Origin: Pedobacter panaciterrae
GTDB taxonomy: Bacteria; Bacteroidota; Bacteroidia; Sphingobacteriales; Sphingobacteriaceae
DNA length: 64,000 nt
Assembly (NCBI RefSeq): GCF_013204795.1
Contig: NZ_JABMKW010000008.1
Coordinates: 868,001 to 932,000, forward strand
Direction: 5' to 3'
Part shown: one piece after another, positions 61,895 to 64,000 of the stretch
How the letters are laid out: the number at the start of each line of letters is the position of its first letter
How positions within the stretch are numbered: the stretch's first letter is position 1
The notes under the pieces: model-generated
Seen by the model: the letters and a program-made list of their open reading frames with translations, nothing else
Told to the model about the DNA's origin: nothing
The model's database searches: none
Program-made: the position numbers and the translations under genes

Positions 61895-64000
61895 ATGAGA
61901 AAAACTATACGAAATGTATATTCTCCGCTTTGGCCGATGACAAAGAAGGTGTTTGTTGCAACGGTAATAAACGCGGTACTGCTTTCGGCGCAGTCGACAC
62001 AAGCATCAGAGCTGATAGTAAAACCCTCAACATTTAATGCTCGGCAAGCTGTGATCACAGGTACAGTGCGCGATGAAGCAGGCAACCCTTTACCGGGAGT
62101 AAGTGTAATTGTGAAAGGAACAACAACCGGATCAATCACTGATGCACAAGGTAAATACAGTATAAATGCGCCTGACAATGCCATCCTTGTCTTCACTTAT
62201 ATTGGGTATACAAAAATAGAATTGCCTGTTGGAGGAAAGACTTTGTTAAATATCCAGCTCACTCCCGATCAGACTTCATTAAATGAACTGATTGTTGTTG
62301 GGTATGGTACCCAAAAGAAAGAAACGGTAACCGGATCTATCTCGCAGGTAAAGGGAACTGAACTTGTTAAAAGTCCACAGCCCAACCTATCCAATGCACT
62401 GGCAGGAAGATTTTCGGGTGTGGTAATCAATAATAGAGGAGGAGAGCCAGGATACGATGGTTCGAGCATCACAATTCGCGGGCAAGCCACAACCGGTAGC
62501 AATGCCGTGCTTGTAGTGGTAGATGGTGTACCCGGACAAATCGGAGGTTTGGAACGCCTGGATCCGAACGACATTGAAAGCGTGTCGGTACTGAAGGATG
62601 CTTCGGCAGCGATCTATGGTAATCGCGCTGCCAATGGAGTAATCCTTGTAACCACTAAAAAAGGTAAAACAGGTAAGCCTACCATAAGCTACAGCTTTAA
62701 CCAGGGTTTTAGTTCACCTACCCGTTTGCCAAAACTTGCGGATGCAGCAACGTATGCGCAGATCATGAACGAGATCAACTATTACGCAAGTGAATCCGGA
62801 GGTTTGAACCAATCTTATTCCGAAGAACAAATTCAGAAATTCAGGGATGGTTCTGATCCGATCTTGTACCCGAATACAGACTGGGCTCAAACAGTGCTCA
62901 AGAAATCTGCGCTGCAGAATCAGCACAGTTTGTCTGTAAACGGAGGAACTGATGATGTGAAGTATTACATGTCGCTTGGTATGATCGATCAGGACGGAAT
63001 CTATAAAAATGGGGTTACCAGCTATAAACAATACAATTTCCGCTCAAATATTGATGCAAATGTGAGCAAGCGTCTGAAAGTGGGATTATCACTTGCCGGC
63101 CGCGAAGAAAATCGCAAATTTCCAATAACTGGCGCCAATGATCTTTTCAGATCACTTTACCGCTCTAAACCTATTGTAGCTGCATTTTATCCAAATGGAT
63201 TGCCAACCAGAGGGATAGAAGGCTCAAACCCTGCAATACTTGTAACGGATTTGGGGGGGACTAGCAATAACCCTACACAGGTGCTTAATGCTATTTTGAA
63301 AGGCAGCTACCAGATACCGGGTATCGAAGGCCTGTCGGCAGATGGATTTTTCTCTGTAGACAAGTCTAATGTATTTGTGAAAACCTTTAATAAACCTTAT
63401 TTATTGTATGAGTATCAAGCATCAACCGATACATACACTTCAGGTGTTTATGGAGGGAATAACAATAAAGCCACCCTTAAAGAATCGCAAAAACGAGAAT
63501 CATTACTCACTTCAAACATTAAACTGAATTTTGAGCGTAAGTTTGGTGTACATAATATTAACGCCTTTGTGGGGTATGAGCAAAGCAAAAATAACCTTGA
63601 GTTCTTTGACGCTGATCGCTTCAATTACCTGTCAAACCAATTGCCTGAGCTTTCTCAGGGAGGAACAGCAGCAACAGATTTTCTGAATTCCGGTTACAGT
63701 TCAAACTATACCCGCAAAAGTATAATCAGCAGACTGGCGTATGCCTACGACGATAAATATCTATTTGAAGGTCAACTGCGTCGCGATGGTTCATCCATCT
63801 TTGCTCCTGGCAAACAATGGGGTACTTTCCCCTCGGTTTCTGCTGGATGGCGCATCAATAAAGAAAAATGGTTCGGTGATAATGTGAAGTTCTTCGACGA
63901 ACTGAAGTTAAGAGCTTCTTATGGTTCGTTGGGTAATGACAATGTTAATGCATTTCAGTACTATGATAATTACATTCTGGTAGGTAATGGCTTTGTGGCG
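61895..64000 (+). CDS. SusC/RagA-type TonB-dependent transporter, N-terminal part (3' end outside window)
   Basis: 702 codons visible with no stop before the window ends. The ATG at 61895 gives 'MRKTIRNVYSPLWPMTKKVF' with a hydrophobic signal ('VFVATVINAVLLSAQSTQA'). Then comes the regulatory-like domain ('ITGTVRDEAGNPLPGVSVIVKG', 'VFTYIGYTKIEL'), the plug ('LNELIVVGYGTQKKETVTGSI', 'NALAGRFSGVVINNRGGEPGYDGSSITIRG' in parts, 'VLKDASAAIYGNRAANGVILVTTKKG') and the first half of the barrel. A SusD gene is expected just downstream. It follows the HTCS gene and two candidate control sites, so it is probably HTCS-regulated. The cargo is likely a glycan. Confidence 0.93.
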   Translation, partial: MRKTIRNVYSPLWPMTKKVFVATVINAVLLSAQSTQASELIVKPSTFNARQAVITGTVRDEAGNPLPGVSVIVKGTTTGSITDAQGKYSINAPDNAILVFTYIGYTKIELPVGGKTLLNIQLTPDQTSLNELIVVGYGTQKKETVTGSISQVKGTELVKSPQPNLSNALAGRFSGVVINNRGGEPGYDGSSITIRGQATTGSNAVLVVVDGVPGQIGGLERLDPNDIESVSVLKDASAAIYGNRAANGVILVTTKKGKTGKPTISYSFNQGFSSPTRLPKLADAATYAQIMNEINYYASESGGLNQSYSEEQIQKFRDGSDPILYPNTDWAQTVLKKSALQNQHSLSVNGGTDDVKYYMSLGMIDQDGIYKNGVTSYKQYNFRSNIDANVSKRLKVGLSLAGREENRKFPITGANDLFRSLYRSKPIVAAFYPNGLPTRGIEGSNPAILVTDLGGTSNNPTQVLNAILKGSYQIPGIEGLSADGFFSVDKSNVFVKTFNKPYLLYEYQASTDTYTSGVYGGNNNKATLKESQKRESLLTSNIKLNFERKFGVHNINAFVGYEQSKNNLEFFDADRFNYLSNQLPELSQGGTAATDFLNSGYSSNYTRKSIISRLAYAYDDKYLFEGQLRRDGSSIFAPGKQWGTFPSVSAGWRINKEKWFGDNVKFFDELKLRASYGSLGNDNVNAFQYYDNYILVGNGFVA

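Noticed and set aside
1..64000. CRISPR arrays, tRNA or rRNA genes, insertion sequences, prophage
   Set aside because: No regularly spaced repeats, no tRNA-like cloverleaf or CCA end, no transposase, integrase or phage protein was seen on either strand.

Overview
The window comes from a Bacteroidota chromosome, most likely a Sphingobacteriaceae member close to Pedobacter. Supporting signs are four SusC/SusD-type outer-membrane systems (two complete, one cut at each end of the window), a hybrid two-component regulator with a propeller sensor, an ECF sigma / FecR / TonB-receptor unit, many SCKK-type lipoprotein signals, sulfatases, AT-rich intergenic DNA, and one clear Bacteroidota promoter of the form TTTG-N19-TAnnTTTG. 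The species call is an inference from gene content. No rRNA, tRNA, CRISPR array, transposase or phage gene was seen.

Layout. (1) 1-9.9 kb: the end of a polysaccharide-utilisation locus (PUL), with a truncated SusD carrying a foreign-looking repeat insertion, a heparinase II/III-type lyase, an SGNH hydrolase and an exported pyruvyl-transferase-like protein. An AraC regulator then faces a formaldehyde-fixing pair (6-phospho-3-hexuloisomerase and 3-hexulose-6-phosphate synthase), followed by a small ABM-fold protein, a sulfatase and an SRPBCC protein. (2) 10-19.1 kb, minus strand: S41 protease, ECF sigma, FecR anti-sigma, an STN-containing TonB receptor and two unrecognised lipoproteins. (3) 19.3-28.8 kb: an alpha/beta hydrolase, then a second PUL of SusC, SusD, a fasciclin-like lipoprotein, a further lipoprotein and a sulfatase. 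(4) 28.9-31.6 kb: a rifampin-phosphotransferase-like enzyme. (5) 31.6-49.6 kb: a molybdenum island. A minus-strand operon joins an isoquinoline-oxidoreductase-type hydroxylase and its dihaem cytochrome to XdhC and nearly all molybdenum cofactor (Moco) biosynthesis genes. Divergent to it are MobA, FdhD, a small protein and a YdeP-type formate dehydrogenase. A bestrophin, a Dyp peroxidase and a SoxCD-type sulfite dehydrogenase follow. (6) 49.6-57.5 kb: a SusC/SusD pair followed by two paralogous DoxX-like membrane proteins, divergent from soxCD and preceded by a promoter, a 31-residue open frame ending in four consecutive cysteines, and a hairpin. (7) 57.6-64 kb: a hybrid two-component regulator and the start of another SusC.

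The most interesting candidate for an undescribed system is region 6 together with the adjacent sulfite dehydrogenase. It looks like an outer-membrane uptake and periplasmic sulfur-oxidation module whose transcript starts with a Cys-Cys-Cys-Cys leader peptide, so it may sense cysteine or sulfur supply by ribosome stalling. The second is the formaldehyde-fixing pair placed next to a PUL under an AraC regulator, with a 21-bp-period tandem operator between them. The third is the compact molybdenum island serving three different molybdoenzymes. All functional links are inferred from sequence and gene order.
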